DNA from: Rostrohypoxylon terebratum
Lineage: Eukaryota > Ascomycota > Sordariomycetes > Xylariales > Hypoxylaceae
DNA length: 64,000 bases
Direction: 5' to 3'
NCBI GenBank assembly: GCA_022497145.1
Contig: MU385869.1
Span: forward strand, 372,001 to 436,000
A program made the position numbers and the translations under genes. This document shows positions 12,766 through 24,867 of this stretch, in pieces; position 1 is the first letter of the stretch; the number at the start of each line of letters is the position of its first letter. Under the pieces are notes generated by a model, which was not told the DNA's origin, searched no databases, and worked only from the letters and a program-made list of their open reading frames with translations.

Positions 12766-13515
12766 CGTGACGGCATAGCGATCATGTCGACACTCTTTCT
12801 TATTAGAATTGAATCTTCTTGAATGCGCACGGTATGAATTAGTAGGTAGGTATAGTAGGTGCAGGTGCAGGTGCAGGCGCAGGCGTATGTAGGTAACTTT
12901 TTTTTTTCGTCTCTCAGTTATCAGTGATAAGATAATAAATTTCGAGGAAGCTACGATAAGAATCCCCGTCACGACGTAAGGTTTTGAACCAATCAATTCG
13001 AAACGCTATCTATTAGTGGAGAATTGCTATTACCTTTGCCGGCTCCGGTTTTCATTGGCTGCAGCAGGCGGTCAAGGCTTCCAAGTTCAACACTCGAACC
13101 ACACGAAGTACCTGATGTAGTACAGGCCCCAGGGAAATGGGCAGAATGGGGTAAGGGGCCACTGGCAAGTAATTTAATCCTGGTCCCTTTTCGGTTGCCC
13201 TGCACGTTGAGGTTGGTTTTTGTGCTAAAAGGTAAAAGGTTAAAGGAAATTTGCTTGACCAGCTAATACTTTCATACTTTCCCCTGAAGAAGCCCGATCC
13301 CGACTCTTCGTCTGTCAACATCAACGTCGGCTCATATTCTGAACTGGAAAAAAACAAAACCGAAACATTAGACCGATAAATTCTTTCATCATACCCCCCA
13401 AGTGTAGAGTCGAACTTGTTTCTTGGGTTCATCTCTATAATTCCATCTTTCTCTACTGTGTCCATTAGCTAAATAGCTGCCATTATCAAATAACCCTTTA
13501 ATCATCACCGCCAAC
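12766..13515. promoter_or_regulatory. Divergent promoter region PWP2 / CDC12
   Basis: 750 bp between divergent start codons. It includes a small imperfect tandem tract of GCAGGT/GCAGGC hexamers around 12856-12885, an adjacent T9 run at 12899-12908, and a pyrimidine-rich leader before the septin ATG. No gene supported. Confidence 0.6.
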
Positions 13516-14861
13516 ATGCCTCCTGCCACCGCCGAGAGCGCGTCGCCGATTGGCATTGCCAACCTGCCAAACCAGCGACACAAGATTGTTGCTAAGCGAG
13601 GTGCCGCTTTCACTATCATGGTATTGTAGCGTATATTCGAATTGTATTTAACATATAGCTGACGTCAATCGTAAAAAGGTTGCTGGTGAATCGGGATTGG
13701 GCAAGACCACTTTCATCAACACTCTCTTCTCCACAACCATCAAGAACTACGCCGATCACAAGCGACGACACCAGAAGCAGGTTGACAAGACCGTCGAGAT
13801 CGAAATTACCAAGGCCGAGTTGGAAGAGAAGTTCTTCAAGGGTAATTACCTATCTCGCCTAACTAACTTATCTCTCTACTTGGGGTAGTATTTGCTAACT
13901 CCCGTATTCCATATTTTTAGTCCGCCTGACCGTTATTGACACTCCCGGATTTGGAGACTACGTAAACAACCGAGATTCGTGGATGCCCATCATCGAGTTT
14001 TTGGATGACCAGCACGAGTCCTACATGCTTCAGGAGCAGCAACCCCGCCGAAATGACAAGATTGATCTCCGTGTCCACGCCTGCCTGTACTTCATCAGAC
14101 CAACTGGCCACACCCTGAAGCCTCTAGATATTGAGGTCATGAAGAGACTCTGCTCGAGAGTCAACCTTATCCCCGTCATCGCTAAGGCTGATACCCTGAG
14201 CCCCGCTGACCTTGCCAAATTCAAAGCTAAGGTATATACCAATTATTTGAATTACACATCATTCAATTAACTAACAAACGCGTAGATCCGCGCTGTCATT
14301 GAGGCTCAGAGCATCAAGATCTACCAACCCCCAGTTGAGGAGGATGACGAAGCTGCTGCTCAGCACGCGCGTAGCCTAATGGCCGCTATGCCATTCGCTG
14401 TTATTGGCTCTGAGAAGGACGTCAAGACCGGCGATGGACGTATCGTAAAGGGCCGTCAGTACTCCTGGGGTGTTGCCGAAGTCGAGAACGAGGAGCACTG
14501 CGACTTCAAGAAGCTACGTTCTATCTTGATTCGCACTCACATGCTTGATCTCATCCACACGACCGAGGAGTTACACTACGAGGCGTACCGAGCTCAACAG
14601 ATGGAGACGCGAAAGTTTGGCGAAGCCCGTCCCCGCAAGCTCGACAACCCCAAGTACAAGGAGGAGGAAGAGGCTCTCCGCAAGCGTTTCACCGAGCAAG
14701 TCAAGATCGAGGAACAGCGATTCCGACAATGGGAGCAGAAGCTCATCGCCGAGCGCGATCGCCTCAACAAGGATCTCGAGCAGACCCACGCTCAGATCAA
14801 GCAGCTCGAAAACGAATTGGAGCAAATGCAGGGCAGCGTTGCTCGCAGCGGTCGTCGCTAG
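13516..14861 (+). CDS. CDC12: Septin, Cdc12/AspC type
   Basis: GTP-binding cytoskeletal protein that assembles into septin rods and rings at septa and hyphal tips. Four exons (13516-13620, 13679-13841, 13921-14231, 14286-14861) encode 384 residues. Visible motifs: the polybasic segment before the G domain (RHKIVAKRGAAF), P-loop GESGLGKT (38-45), G3 DTPGFGD, G4 AKAD and the septin unique element with KGRQYSWGVAEVENEEHCDF. The last ~80 residues are a predicted coiled coil. The sequence FGEARPRKLDNPKYKEEEEALRK and overall length fit the Cdc12/AspC subgroup rather than Cdc3, Cdc10 or Cdc11. Introns are in canonical positions for this gene and each junction keeps the frame. Confidence 0.95.
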
Positions 14862-15446
14862 GTTCGCTAGAACACTTTTTACCATTTTCGGCAACTAGAA
14901 GTTTTGGTTCCGCTAGTGCTAACGTTTTCCCCATCTGGCACGGGTATGTTTGTTACGGAGTTGAGTCGTAGTCGAGACACCTTTTTATTTTTTTTGCTAG
15001 ACTCGGCCAGCCTCTCCGGCTCTACGCAGGCAAATGGGACGTCGATGATGGGTGGATATGCTTACAAGCTTAATTACGTATGAGTTGTGTGTTGTTGTGT
15101 CGAGAGGGGATTTGACAAGCGCCGACGACAATTTTGCTGATGGCAAAAGGCTTTTGTGGGGTTGATAGGCGTGTGTAGGTTTTACCTGCGACATCAAAAC
15201 ATTTCTCCTCTTTGGAGGTCGATTCGTACCTCCCTTTCTCCCAGATCAGTTAGGTTTAGTTTACGATGTAATCGCGAGTTTCTATGATACCAGTAACAAA
15301 CCAAAGAATATTCTTCATTCGCTTCATGACATTACATATAATTGACAATTAATTATTCCCGGCCAACCGAGATAGCTTGACACTATTAGGCTATCTAATC
15401 CTAGTACATATACTCAAATCTAATCCAAATGGTATTATGCGTGTAT
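14862..15446. other. Convergent 3' intergenic region
   Basis: 585 bp between the septin and kinase stop codons, with T-rich 3' UTR sequence (T9 near 14984-14996). Nothing else recognised. Confidence 0.5.
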
Positions 15447-16981
15447 TCAGACAGCATCCATTGATGCTCTAGTAGTCAACTGTTCGTTCTTGTTACCCAG
15501 TTTCGAGATTTGTAAGAAGGCATCCACGCCATATCCTTCCAGACTATGCAACTCCAGACTTCCTGCCCAATACTCGGCGTAGACCCGACTCAACGGTAGG
15601 CCCATGCCGAGACGAAGGTTAGGTGGGCGCGTAGCTAATGAGTGTAGTGAGCTGTCATGCAGATTCGTATGCTCGTTGCTCTGCAGCACGGCTAGTTTTC
15701 CATCATTCACCTTGAGCTCCTGTAATGTGGCGGCCATGAGAGGTACTTGGCCTAGATTCTCCAAGCGCTGGTTTTTCCGAGGGCCCTTTCCGAAGGACCA
15801 CAGATACGGGAGAGTGTCACGCGGAATGCCACCTCCTTGATCGGAGATCCGGATGATGACATGCTGCTGCGCCTCGCAGACGGTCACCTCGATAGGTGGG
15901 GGATCCGCGTCCGAATTTCGGCTCTTCTGATGCTTCTCAATGACAGCTTCAACAGAGTTCCGTAGGAGCTCGCCGATGATGTATTCGAGGTGGCTTAATA
16001 TATAAGGGAAGGACGCATCGAGGTGTCCATTCACTCTGATCTCGGGAATTTTAGCATTCGGACCATTGCCAGAACGGGCGAGTTCCTGCACAGCCTTGGC
16101 GCAGTGCTCGATCACGTCCTTCGCTATGCACTTGATGAATACCTCGCCGATAAATTCGGACTCAGAGAGCTTGGCTCCGGGAGAGAACCAGGCTGCGTTG
16201 TAGGTCTCTGTTAGAGCTAGATGTTGCTCTGCGATGACTCTGCGGGATATTCGCTGTATTAGGAACTATTATTAGTCACGGTTCTACTCCAGAAAAGGGG
16301 ATTTAACATATCACTCACGGAGCGCAAGATAGTGTTCATGAAATTATCAAGCTCGGCGGCGGGCATCAACCCGCTGCATTCCAGTATACCCATAGCTAGC
16401 TTCGGAATCACGGTTAAGTGAGCGCGAAGCATCTTAGCTATTTCCTTACAAAGGCGTTCATTGTCCTCGAGAGTCTTAACCTCTTTGATGCGCCGAAACG
16501 AATCGAAGGCAGTGTAGTAGAGTTCGTATACATCGCTAATATGTGGATTCGTCACGACTACGTAGGGAAGGCGTTGCATGTCGCGGATTCGATGGGCGAT
16601 CCTCGTGGGTAGCTCGGTCCGCACATAGTTCGCGGAGCTGATCAGCCGCGCTTCAGTTAGCGATCGGCCAAAGACCATCAGTTGGCGCAAGCTAATCGGT
16701 CGAGCTTCTTTCATTACCCATCTAGACACGCAAAAGCGAGGAACTGTCAGTCACGAGACATGGCGGAAAGGTTCAAAGCTCATTGGGCCAACATACTCGT
16801 CCAAAACCTGTACTGGCCTCCATTTTTGCGTATGTGTCCATCGTCTATATTCGTTCCAATTTACAAGCCTCGAGGCAACCTGTGGCAGCGCCACGAGTGC
16901 CCGAACTTGGTCTATCGAAGCTCGAGTGCGGGTGTTCAACCTGAAGGTCTTGGTGGCATTTTGCACCGCGATTGGTAACAT
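15447..16981 (-). CDS. Mitochondrial pyruvate/branched-chain 2-oxoacid dehydrogenase kinase
   Basis: Histidine-kinase-fold protein kinase that phosphorylates and inactivates the E1 subunit of mitochondrial 2-oxoacid dehydrogenase complexes. Three exons (16797-16981, 16319-16721, 15447-16253) give 464 residues. The start chosen at 16981 gives a basic, hydroxylated N-terminus (MLPIAVQNATKTFRLNTRTR) that fits a mitochondrial presequence; an upstream in-frame ATG at 17065 would add 28 residues. Splicing yields VLDEWVMKEARPISLRQLMVFG, the family's conserved helical-bundle entry. The ATPase lid is complete: N box ELLRNSVEAVIEKH, G1 DQGGGIPR, SFGKGP, and G2 GMGLPLSRVYAEYW. Yeast has two paralogues (Pkp1, Pkp2); which this matches cannot be told by eye. 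Divergent from the ubiquitin hydrolase gene across 2.5 kb. Confidence 0.88.
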
Positions 16982-19535
16982 GCCGATGATTCCATGCCAA
17001 AGTGAAAAAAAACCAGTGCGGAATAATTTTAGTGGAAACAAACAGAGATATAAATAAAATGTCACCAGGCTTTGTCCTTAGGCAAAGAGAGAAAATGAGT
17101 TTGAGTTTGAGTTTAAACCGGGACTTGCCCTTGCGTAGAGTAGAGTCAAGGGGAGCACATGTTCCGGTTTCGCTTTATGCACATTACAATGTGGTGTGCG
17201 TACCGGTATAATCTAGAGATGGTAAGTGGTAAGATGGTTATTGAAGGCAATTCTTTCCTGACTGTGACGATATAATGAAATCGGATCTGCTGCTCAGAGT
17301 GTGCCGCTTGCAGGGTGATATACCCCACATTCTCCAATTGAAATTTGGCATGGGTATGAGCGGATGAGCGGGCTTAATAGTACATAGGTACGGTACATAC
17401 ATCCACATCCACATACCTAGTACTAGTAGGTAGTAAACACCTGCCAAGGTCTTTGTGGAATCTAGAATTTTTGAGGAACTCGATCCCCGAATCCTACATT
17501 GGATGATACATATTAATTAAGAGTCGTTTTCTTTGTTTTTCTCTGCTGCGTTTGTACGAATAGAGAAAGTTGTAATGGCACCAGATAGTACGGTTGCTTC
17601 AAAGAAAAGCGAAAGGTGTGCTAGGTCTCGCATGTGCGTTTGGAATAGAATGGACGAATAGGCATAAAGCTTACCTATGTAGTACACAGACTTCGACTCT
17701 ACCTAGTACCTAGAGACTCAATAATGTGTACCTGGCTACTAACTTCCCTACCTTAGGTAGCCTACCTAGTACTACTATGTACTATGTCTTTCTGCCTCTA
17801 GTCTACCTACCTGTACAATTAATATCAATATTTGAATGCATTCTACCTATAATAAAGTATAATAAGTAACGTCATTCATGACTTTGCCTAGAACATTCAA
17901 GTTGGCAATAACTATCAGGCAGATGGCATCATCTTTCACGTTTGTCTCAGTGCAACTTGTAACCCTATAACAGACCCATGGATGTGTTGAAGAACCGTTT
18001 GAACCGAGGAATTTTTACTATGCGTAAAAAAAACTTGCAGGTAATGTCTCGGACTAAATGTTCAATTTTCGTAACAACGTCATTGGTAATTGGAGATTGG
18101 CGGGGCTTATGTTAACACCCAAGACACATCAGGTCAAGCCTTCCAAGGTTTTTGCCGTGGCTGTTATGTCAGCAACTGATGTACCTTTCGTGTCGGGGAT
18201 ACTTGTGACTCTGCATGCTTGTAGCAGAGTTTGCAGGAATACAACTTTGCTTAAAGTATACGGTACTTAAAGCAAGCATACCTAGTACCTACCTATTTCC
18301 AAAATTGCCAAACCTTCCTCCGCATTAGACGTAGTAAGGTTCCTCCTTCTTCACTCTTCTCCAGCCTTAAGAAGATTGATGTTAGTACGGTAGCAACGAT
18401 CCTCCCCCCCATAGCTGCGCCTCTTAATCCCGCCCTCTCTAGGCTTTCCCAGGCTTCCAAGCTTCATAAAGGATATTATTTCTTAAGCCTACCTACTGCT
18501 AGGTACTAGGTAACCACAATCCAAGCAAGGTACGCATCTACATGTACACGTATGGACCCGACTCAATGTGTCACAGCCCACTTTCTAATGCCCACCTAGT
18601 GCTGCCGACCTGGTCGATGAAGCAATTCCTAGAGCTTTACCTCCATTTTTTTTCTTTTCCCTTCGACATTTCCATTTCATTTGGCGATATTGCGCCTAGT
18701 CGCGTATTTGCGGTAATACCTGGGCACTATTTTGAGAAGCTTTCGATTGCCGATTGTTCTTGCCACAACTGCTGGCTAGAGAGAGCTTAGCTACTTCCAA
18801 GGTTCTCTCTCATTTACCATTACGCAGTTTCCTTTCACGCCACCTTTTTCTAGCCCCGCCGCGTGCAGTTAGAACTGGGAACAACTTGAACTCTTGACCA
18901 CCTGGGCCTGGGCACACAACTTTTTTTTATCGCTCCTCGGTTTGGGAGGAACATTTGGCATTGATTTTGAGAAGTCGCTGGCCGAGACCACTTACCTCTA
19001 GATATTATCGAAATCACCAAATATCGGAAACCCAAAGGCAATCATGGTAGGCACCATCTATTTTGCATTTGATCTAAATCTACTTCAACTCGTGTCTGGT
19101 TATTTGCTACCTACCTGCCTACCTCTGCCTACCTACATCAAATGTAGTAGGCACTTTGTTATTTGCCATGTACACCCATAACATCTTCTTTCCCCCGTAA
19201 CTATAACAATTAACAATTCGACTTTGGCTCTGTTAAAGGTCGCCGCCACGCGAAAATCATCCTTCATTGTTCTAACCATTCCAACCTTGCCCTATTTGCA
19301 TCCTGCCTATCCGATTACCCACCCACCTATTCAAGAATTCAGCAGGACAACATCTCGAGCCTTGAGCCTTTTGATTTCAACCAATTTCTTATGGTTACGA
19401 GCATTGATCCAGACCTATTTATTCAAAACCTCCATCCCTTTTTCATTCCCCCAGAAGTACTTGCCAATACTCAAGCTTGTACCCAAACTTACATTCTTCT
19501 AGAGCTACGATTCCGAAATCCACTCGCCGAATGAC
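16982..19535. promoter_or_regulatory. Long divergent intergenic region (kinase / USP)
   Basis: 2554 bp rich in TACCTA/TAGGTA/CTAGTACC words (clusters near 17395-17430, 17690-17810, 18280-18300, 18490-18510, 19110-19135) and short tandem tracts (GAGTTT x3 near 17097-17114; CACATC near 17398-17412). A possible alternative first exon of the downstream gene, just an ATG at 19044-19046 followed by GTAGGC, would splice to AGC at 19503. No other gene supported. Confidence 0.5.
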
Positions 19536-22500
19536 ATGATGGTCGACACGCAGGATGAGATGGTCGTCCAACCGGCCCTGGACGAGAAGGACCAAATAGC
19601 CGAGATCAATCCAGAACAGCTAGATGCTGATACCGAGAACCCCGAGAATGTCGTCCTAGCTACCGATCGTACGTGCGAATTCCCAATATGATCCAAATCA
19701 GCTCAGCTGTTTCTAAGACACTTGCTGACAAAAATATTTGACATAGATGAGGCTATGAAGGAGCTAGCGCTCCCTCCCCTCTTAGACGAGCCTAAGATCC
19801 TAGAAGACGTCGTCAATACGTGGACCGTAGAAAATTGGAGAGCCTTATCAAAGAAAGAGCATGGCCCCATATTCGAGGCCGGAGGGTTCCCATGGCAAGC
19901 AACATATGAATGCTTAACCTCGTGGGCAAACTTTCTAACTAGCTTGGCAGGCGAATTCTTCTCTTTCCATTCGGAAACAATGTTGACCAATCTTCCATAT
20001 ATCTTGAGCATGGTTTCCAAGATACAAACAGCATACCTGAAGATTGGAGCTGCTGCGTACAGTTTGGTTTGGTAATGTGGAATGTTAATGATCCAGCTTT
20101 GTTCTATCATCACACTGCTCACCACCGCTTTACCAAAGAAGAGAGTGATTGGGGTTTCACACGATTCCTCGAGTTGAGAAAGATGTTCCAACAGGGATGG
20201 GACAACTCAGGTCGCCCGTTAGTTGAGAACGATTCAGTCAATATTACCGCGTACGTACGCATAGTAGAGGACGAGACTGGCGTGTTGTGGCATAACTTCA
20301 ACAACTATGATTCGAAGAAAGAAACCGGCTATGTCGGCCTCAAGAACCAAGGTGCCACATGCTACCTTAACTCCCTCCTACAATCATTATACTTTACCAA
20401 TGCCTTCCGAAAGGTCAGTACATCGAAACTCTTCTGGCAAAGACGATTCATATTAGATTGAAGATAATCTGCTGACATATTCCAGGCCGTTTACGAAATT
20501 CCGACAGCCGAAGACGAAAGCATTACTAACAGCGCTTACACCCTCCAGAGACTGTTTTATCAACTCCAAATATCCAATTCTGCCGTCGGCACCAACGAGC
20601 TCACCAAGTCTTTCGGCTGGGATACGCGTCACATCTTCGAACAGCAAGATGTACAAGAACTGTCCCGCAAGCTAATCGAACGTATGGAGGAGCGGATGAA
20701 GGGTACCGCAGCCGAGGATGCCCTTCCGCGTATGCTGAGTGGCAAAATCAAAACATATGTTTCGTGTATTGACGTCGAGTACGAATCTAGTCGAGTTGAG
20801 GACTTTTGGGATATCCAACTCAACGTTCGAGGGATCCCAAACCTCGAAGGTAGCTTTAAGGACTATATTCAACAAGAAACTCTCGACGGCGACAACAAGT
20901 ATTGGGCAGGTGACGAGTTCAAGTATCAGGATGCGCGCAAAGGTGTGATCTTCAAGAGTTTCCCCGAAGTCCTTCACCTGCACCTGAAGAGATTCGAATA
21001 CGATGTTCAGCGCGACACGATGATGAAGATCAACGATCGTTTCGAATTCCCCGAAGTTTTAGACCTCTCGCCCTACCTCGACCAGGATGCGGACAAGTCT
21101 GAGCCATGGATCTACAAATTGCATGGTGTTCTGGTGCACAGTGGAGACCTTAACGCTGGTCATTATTATGCGTATCTCAAACCTAACAAAGATGGTTGGT
21201 TTTACAAATTTGATGATGATAAGGTCACAAAGGCAACGATGAGAGAAACACTCGAGGATAACTTTGGCGGCGAGTATCCTGCTTCGCTTGTTCAATCTCG
21301 CGCGGGCCCGCATAAGAAGGCGCCTATCATGCGTCAAATGAGCGCGTACATGTTGGTGTATATCCGAGAGTCTCGCCTAGACCAAGTCTTGACGCCTGTC
21401 CGAAAAGAAGATTGCCCCCCACATCTCCGTGAGTTTTCTAGTACGATACAGTTCGAGAATTAAACTAATCAGATATATAGAGAAACGGTTGGATGAAGAA
21501 GCCGCGGCACGAGAAGCAAAACGAAGAGAACGCGAGGAGCAACATCTATATCTTCCCGTGAAGGTTATTACCGAAGAAACATTCAAGCACCATGGCTCAA
21601 CTGACCTCACCGACTTCGATGCTAACCCTGCCGAAAATCCCGCAGCTGCCAAGTACTACCGTACGAAGAAGCAGACCACTATCGAAGAACTTGTGGCGAT
21701 AATTGCTAAGGATCTGGACAAAGATCCCAAGAGAGTACGCTTGTGGATCATGGTAAACCGTCAGAACAAAACCACTCGACCTGACCAACCGATTATGGAC
21801 CTGAGACCAACGATAGAAGACACTTACGCACGGATGGCTACCACAAGTAGAGATTATGCGCTGCGAGTCTGGGCCGAGGTTGCGGAGGAGGTCGATGCAG
21901 ACGGAGAGGCTATTTGGCCCACCTATCAGAGCAATGCTAACGGCGTTATTGTCAAGAATGATCTGATCCTTCTGTTCTTGAAGCACTTCGATGCCGAAAG
22001 GCAAGTGCTCGAAGGTGTGGGACATATCTACGTCAGCAAAGAGAAGAAGGTGGAGGAATTAGTCCCCGTGATCGCTAAGAAGATGGGCTGGGGCGAGAAG
22101 CTACCCTCAGGAGAACAACTGGCAATGTGGGAAGAAATTAAGCCAGCGATGATCGAGGGCCTCAAGGCAAAGCAGTCCTTGAAAGCGGCCGAATTGCAGG
22201 ATGGCGACATCATATGTTTCCAGAAAGTCCTCGAACGAAGGTCGGCCGAAATTCTAGGCAAACTTCCCCGTCTAGGAGATAAAAACTCTGAGGAATCCAC
22301 ACGACGATGGGACCGATATGACGACGCGAAATCCTTTTATGACTTCCTCTGCAACAAGAAAGAGGTCCGCTTCGATCCTCATCCGCGTTGCGAAAAAGCA
22401 AACTACCAGAGTTTTATCCTTACCCTCAGCACGAAGATTAGCTACGATCAACTCTCCGAGAGGGTTGGCGAACAATTAGGTGTTGACCCCACTCATCTCC

Positions 22501-23427
22501 GCTTTTTCACAGCCAACGCTTCGACGGGCAGTCCCAGAACAGCAATCAGACGGTCCGTGAACCAAACTCTTGGCTCAATACTCAACCCGAATGGTTATAC
22601 CCAACAAAGCATGCAAACCAAGCATAACTCGTTGTTCTTCGAAGTCTTAGATATGAGTCTCGCGGAATTGGACACCAAGAAGAGTGTCAAGGTGACATGG
22701 CTGAGTGAAGGTATCACAAAAGCAGTAAGTTTTCCCAGACAGTCCGTGTAAGATACATGCTCACAACGCTAGGAAACCTTCGACGTCTTGGTGAACAAGC
22801 AAGGACACATTGAAGATCTCGTCCAGGCGCTTGTAAAGAAAGCACAGCTAAAGGATGAGAGTGAAGGAGGCCGCATTAGGGTCTTCGAAATTCATCATCA
22901 CAAATACTTCCGAGACCTCGGCCCTAACTATCCGGTTATTAGCATTAATGATTACGCAGATGTGATGGCCGAACGGGTTCCGGAGGAAGAGTTGGACGCC
23001 CATGAAAATGACCTTATCAAGGTTATTCATTTCCAGAACGACCCCAGTCGCGTACATGGAATCCCGTTCAAGTTCCTTCTCAAAGAAGTATGGATAATGC
23101 TAGATGCCATAGGCAATCATGAAGCTAACAGCATTTTAGGGTGAGCTATTCTCAGAAACAAAAAAGCGACTTGAGAACCGAACAGGCATCAAGGGCAAGG
23201 CCTTCGAGAAAATCAAGTTCGCAATAGTGCGGAAATTCCAGAAGCCGTCTTATATCAACGATGGTGAGAAATGGGAAACAAGACCTTCTACGTGCTAGAA
23301 CTAACATGACACAGACGATGTCCTTTTCGACGAGGGAGGCGCGATAGAAGATGACGTCGTGCTTGGGCTGGATCATATGGACCGTACGAGACCGACACGA
23401 AACGGCGGAGAGATGTTCCTCAAGTAG
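19536..23427 (+). CDS. UBP15: Ubiquitin carboxyl-terminal hydrolase, USP7/Ubp15 type
   Basis: Cysteine deubiquitinase. Eight exons (19536-19668, 19747-19894, 19951-20413, 20486-21428, 21481-22724, 22773-23087, 23140-23263, 23315-23427) give 1160 residues, close to USP7 and yeast Ubp15. Order: acidic leader, MATH/TRAF domain (TWTVENWRALSKKEHGP ... DWGFTRFLELRKMF), USP core with Cys box GLKNQGATCYLNSLLQSLYF (Cys231) and His box HSGDLNAGHYYAYL (His474), then the C-terminal ubiquitin-like (HUBL) repeats ending in GLDHMDR...MFLK. Intron 2 (19895-19950) has a GC donor (TG|GCAAGC) with branch TTCTAAC and acceptor GGCAG; without it the conserved MATH strand WRILLFPFGNN cannot be read. An extended start via a 5' intron (MSYDSEIHSPND before MM) stays in frame. 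Expected role is turnover of ubiquitinated peroxisomal and cell-cycle substrates. Confidence 0.93.
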
Positions 23428-24135
23428 AGTTCTACATAACTACCTATGTAGCTAATTCTCCGGGCACAACTGCTCCCACGAATTCCTGAGATTCGCGGGA
23501 ACTTTCGGCCGCGTGACGAGGATATGAGCTTATTCGCGATGTCGATTAACGACCGATAACATCTAGCTGAGTTGTGCCTTTTGTATCAAGTGATTATTGG
23601 CATTCTGCGGCAATTTTGCCTATTCCCCTAGACGTATACCTACGGGTATCTCTTAAACCCACAGGGGGTCAAGGCAACAACAGGGAATAATCAGGGGCTA
23701 GAGAGTCAATGGGAACGTCTTGACGCAGTCATCGTTAATGAGGATGAAGCATTGCGGAAGGCGTACACACAGAGATCCATGGATGTATCCACGGCAATTG
23801 AAGAGGGGTCTTGGGGGGCGAGTTTAGGCGTCTCTTCAGTGAGCAAGGCAGTTGCGGAACTGATTATGGACTTGTCCTATGCATTACATCATGGAGCTAG
23901 ATGCTGGTGACCCCAGGGTCGGGCAACGTGAGCTTGCTTTATGAATACACCGAGTTCTTTCCTCTGCTCCTGGGTTCTTGTGACTGATTTATACACTGAT
24001 CACGCGAGTGGGATACACATCAAGAACATGGTTAACATGAAACTCAGGCACTGACTCTTTTCATTCCTTCGGGTATATGAATAATTCCACTATTACATAC
24101 GGAAACTAGACAAGACTAAGTACAAAATCGCTACG
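23428..24135. other. Convergent 3' intergenic region
   Basis: 708 bp between the USP stop and the stop of the small basic-protein gene. No open frame of note, no repeat recognised; presumed 3' UTRs. Confidence 0.5.
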
Positions 24136-24867
24136 CTATTGGTTAATTAGATTGTTTAGCGCGTCGAACACATGGCCCTTGTCTGCAATGACAAAGCAGT
24201 CTGTATGATCCTTTAGACAAAATCCTCTACCAGGGTGGCAAGTGCCTTTTTATAGGTCAACTTACCATGCATAAGTTTCTCAAGGACCTTTTTCGGCTTC
24301 GGGGGCGTTCTTTTCCTCGTCTGTGTCATGAGAGTACTAATAATAGCGTAAGTAATATGCATTCATACACGGGTCATATCTCCAACGAAAACGACTTACA
24401 AGGTTAGATTGCTCCGAGATGGGTCGGTGGATTTTTCCCTCCTCCGGGAAGCCATAGGGTAGCCGGTCGTTTACAACCGGCTTCTTGGGTACCTCTGGGC
24501 CTTGGGTCGTTTCCACGCGCCCACGACCGCGCCCCGCACCACGGGAACCGCGCGGTCGGCCTCTGCCTCTGTCTCGCGGCTGCTCGCGCTGCTCTTCTTC
24601 CGGGCCCCGGACTACGAAGACGCCTTTCTCTTCCGGTGCTACTTCCTGCACTGTCTTCTTCAGCTCGCCGATGAGCTCGGCGCTCTTCCGTCGGCGCACT
24701 TTACGCGCTTTGGGGGCCGGTTTCGCGGGTGAGTCGGTCATGGATGTAGCTGTGACTGGGGCTGACTTGGCCCTCGATTCGGCTTCGACTTCGGCGAGGG
24801 GGTTTGTGAAGACGTGCTCGAAGAGGTGGGGGCTTATTCGTCCCTTCTTTCTGGAGGGTGAGACCAT
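24136..24867 (-). CDS. Small basic, disordered protein of unknown function
   Basis: Not recognised. Best model has three exons (24400-24867, 24266-24320, 24136-24182) and 189 residues. Donors are GTAAGT in both introns; acceptors are ACACAG and TTGCAG. The reconstructed tail reads TRKRTPPKPKKVLEKLMH then DKGHVFDALNNLINQ, which looks like a basic linker plus an amphipathic helix. Exon 1 has a conserved-looking N-terminus (RISPHLFEHVFTNPLAEVE), a Lys/Arg/Ala-rich stretch with KVRRRKSAELIGELKKTVQEV, an RG-rich patch (RGRGRPRGSRGAGRGRGR) that suggests RNA or nucleic-acid contact, and LPYGFPEEGKIHRPI. Reading straight through the first donor instead gives a 176-residue protein ending CMNAYYLRYY; the spliced form is preferred because two strong introns open one continuous frame. 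No signal peptide or membrane segment. Function cannot be assigned. Confidence 0.6.

Noticed and set aside
24337..24399. Unspliced C-terminus (SRFRWRYDPCMNAYYLRYY) of the small basic protein
   Set aside because: A GTAAGT donor at its start and two downstream exons give a better continuous model.
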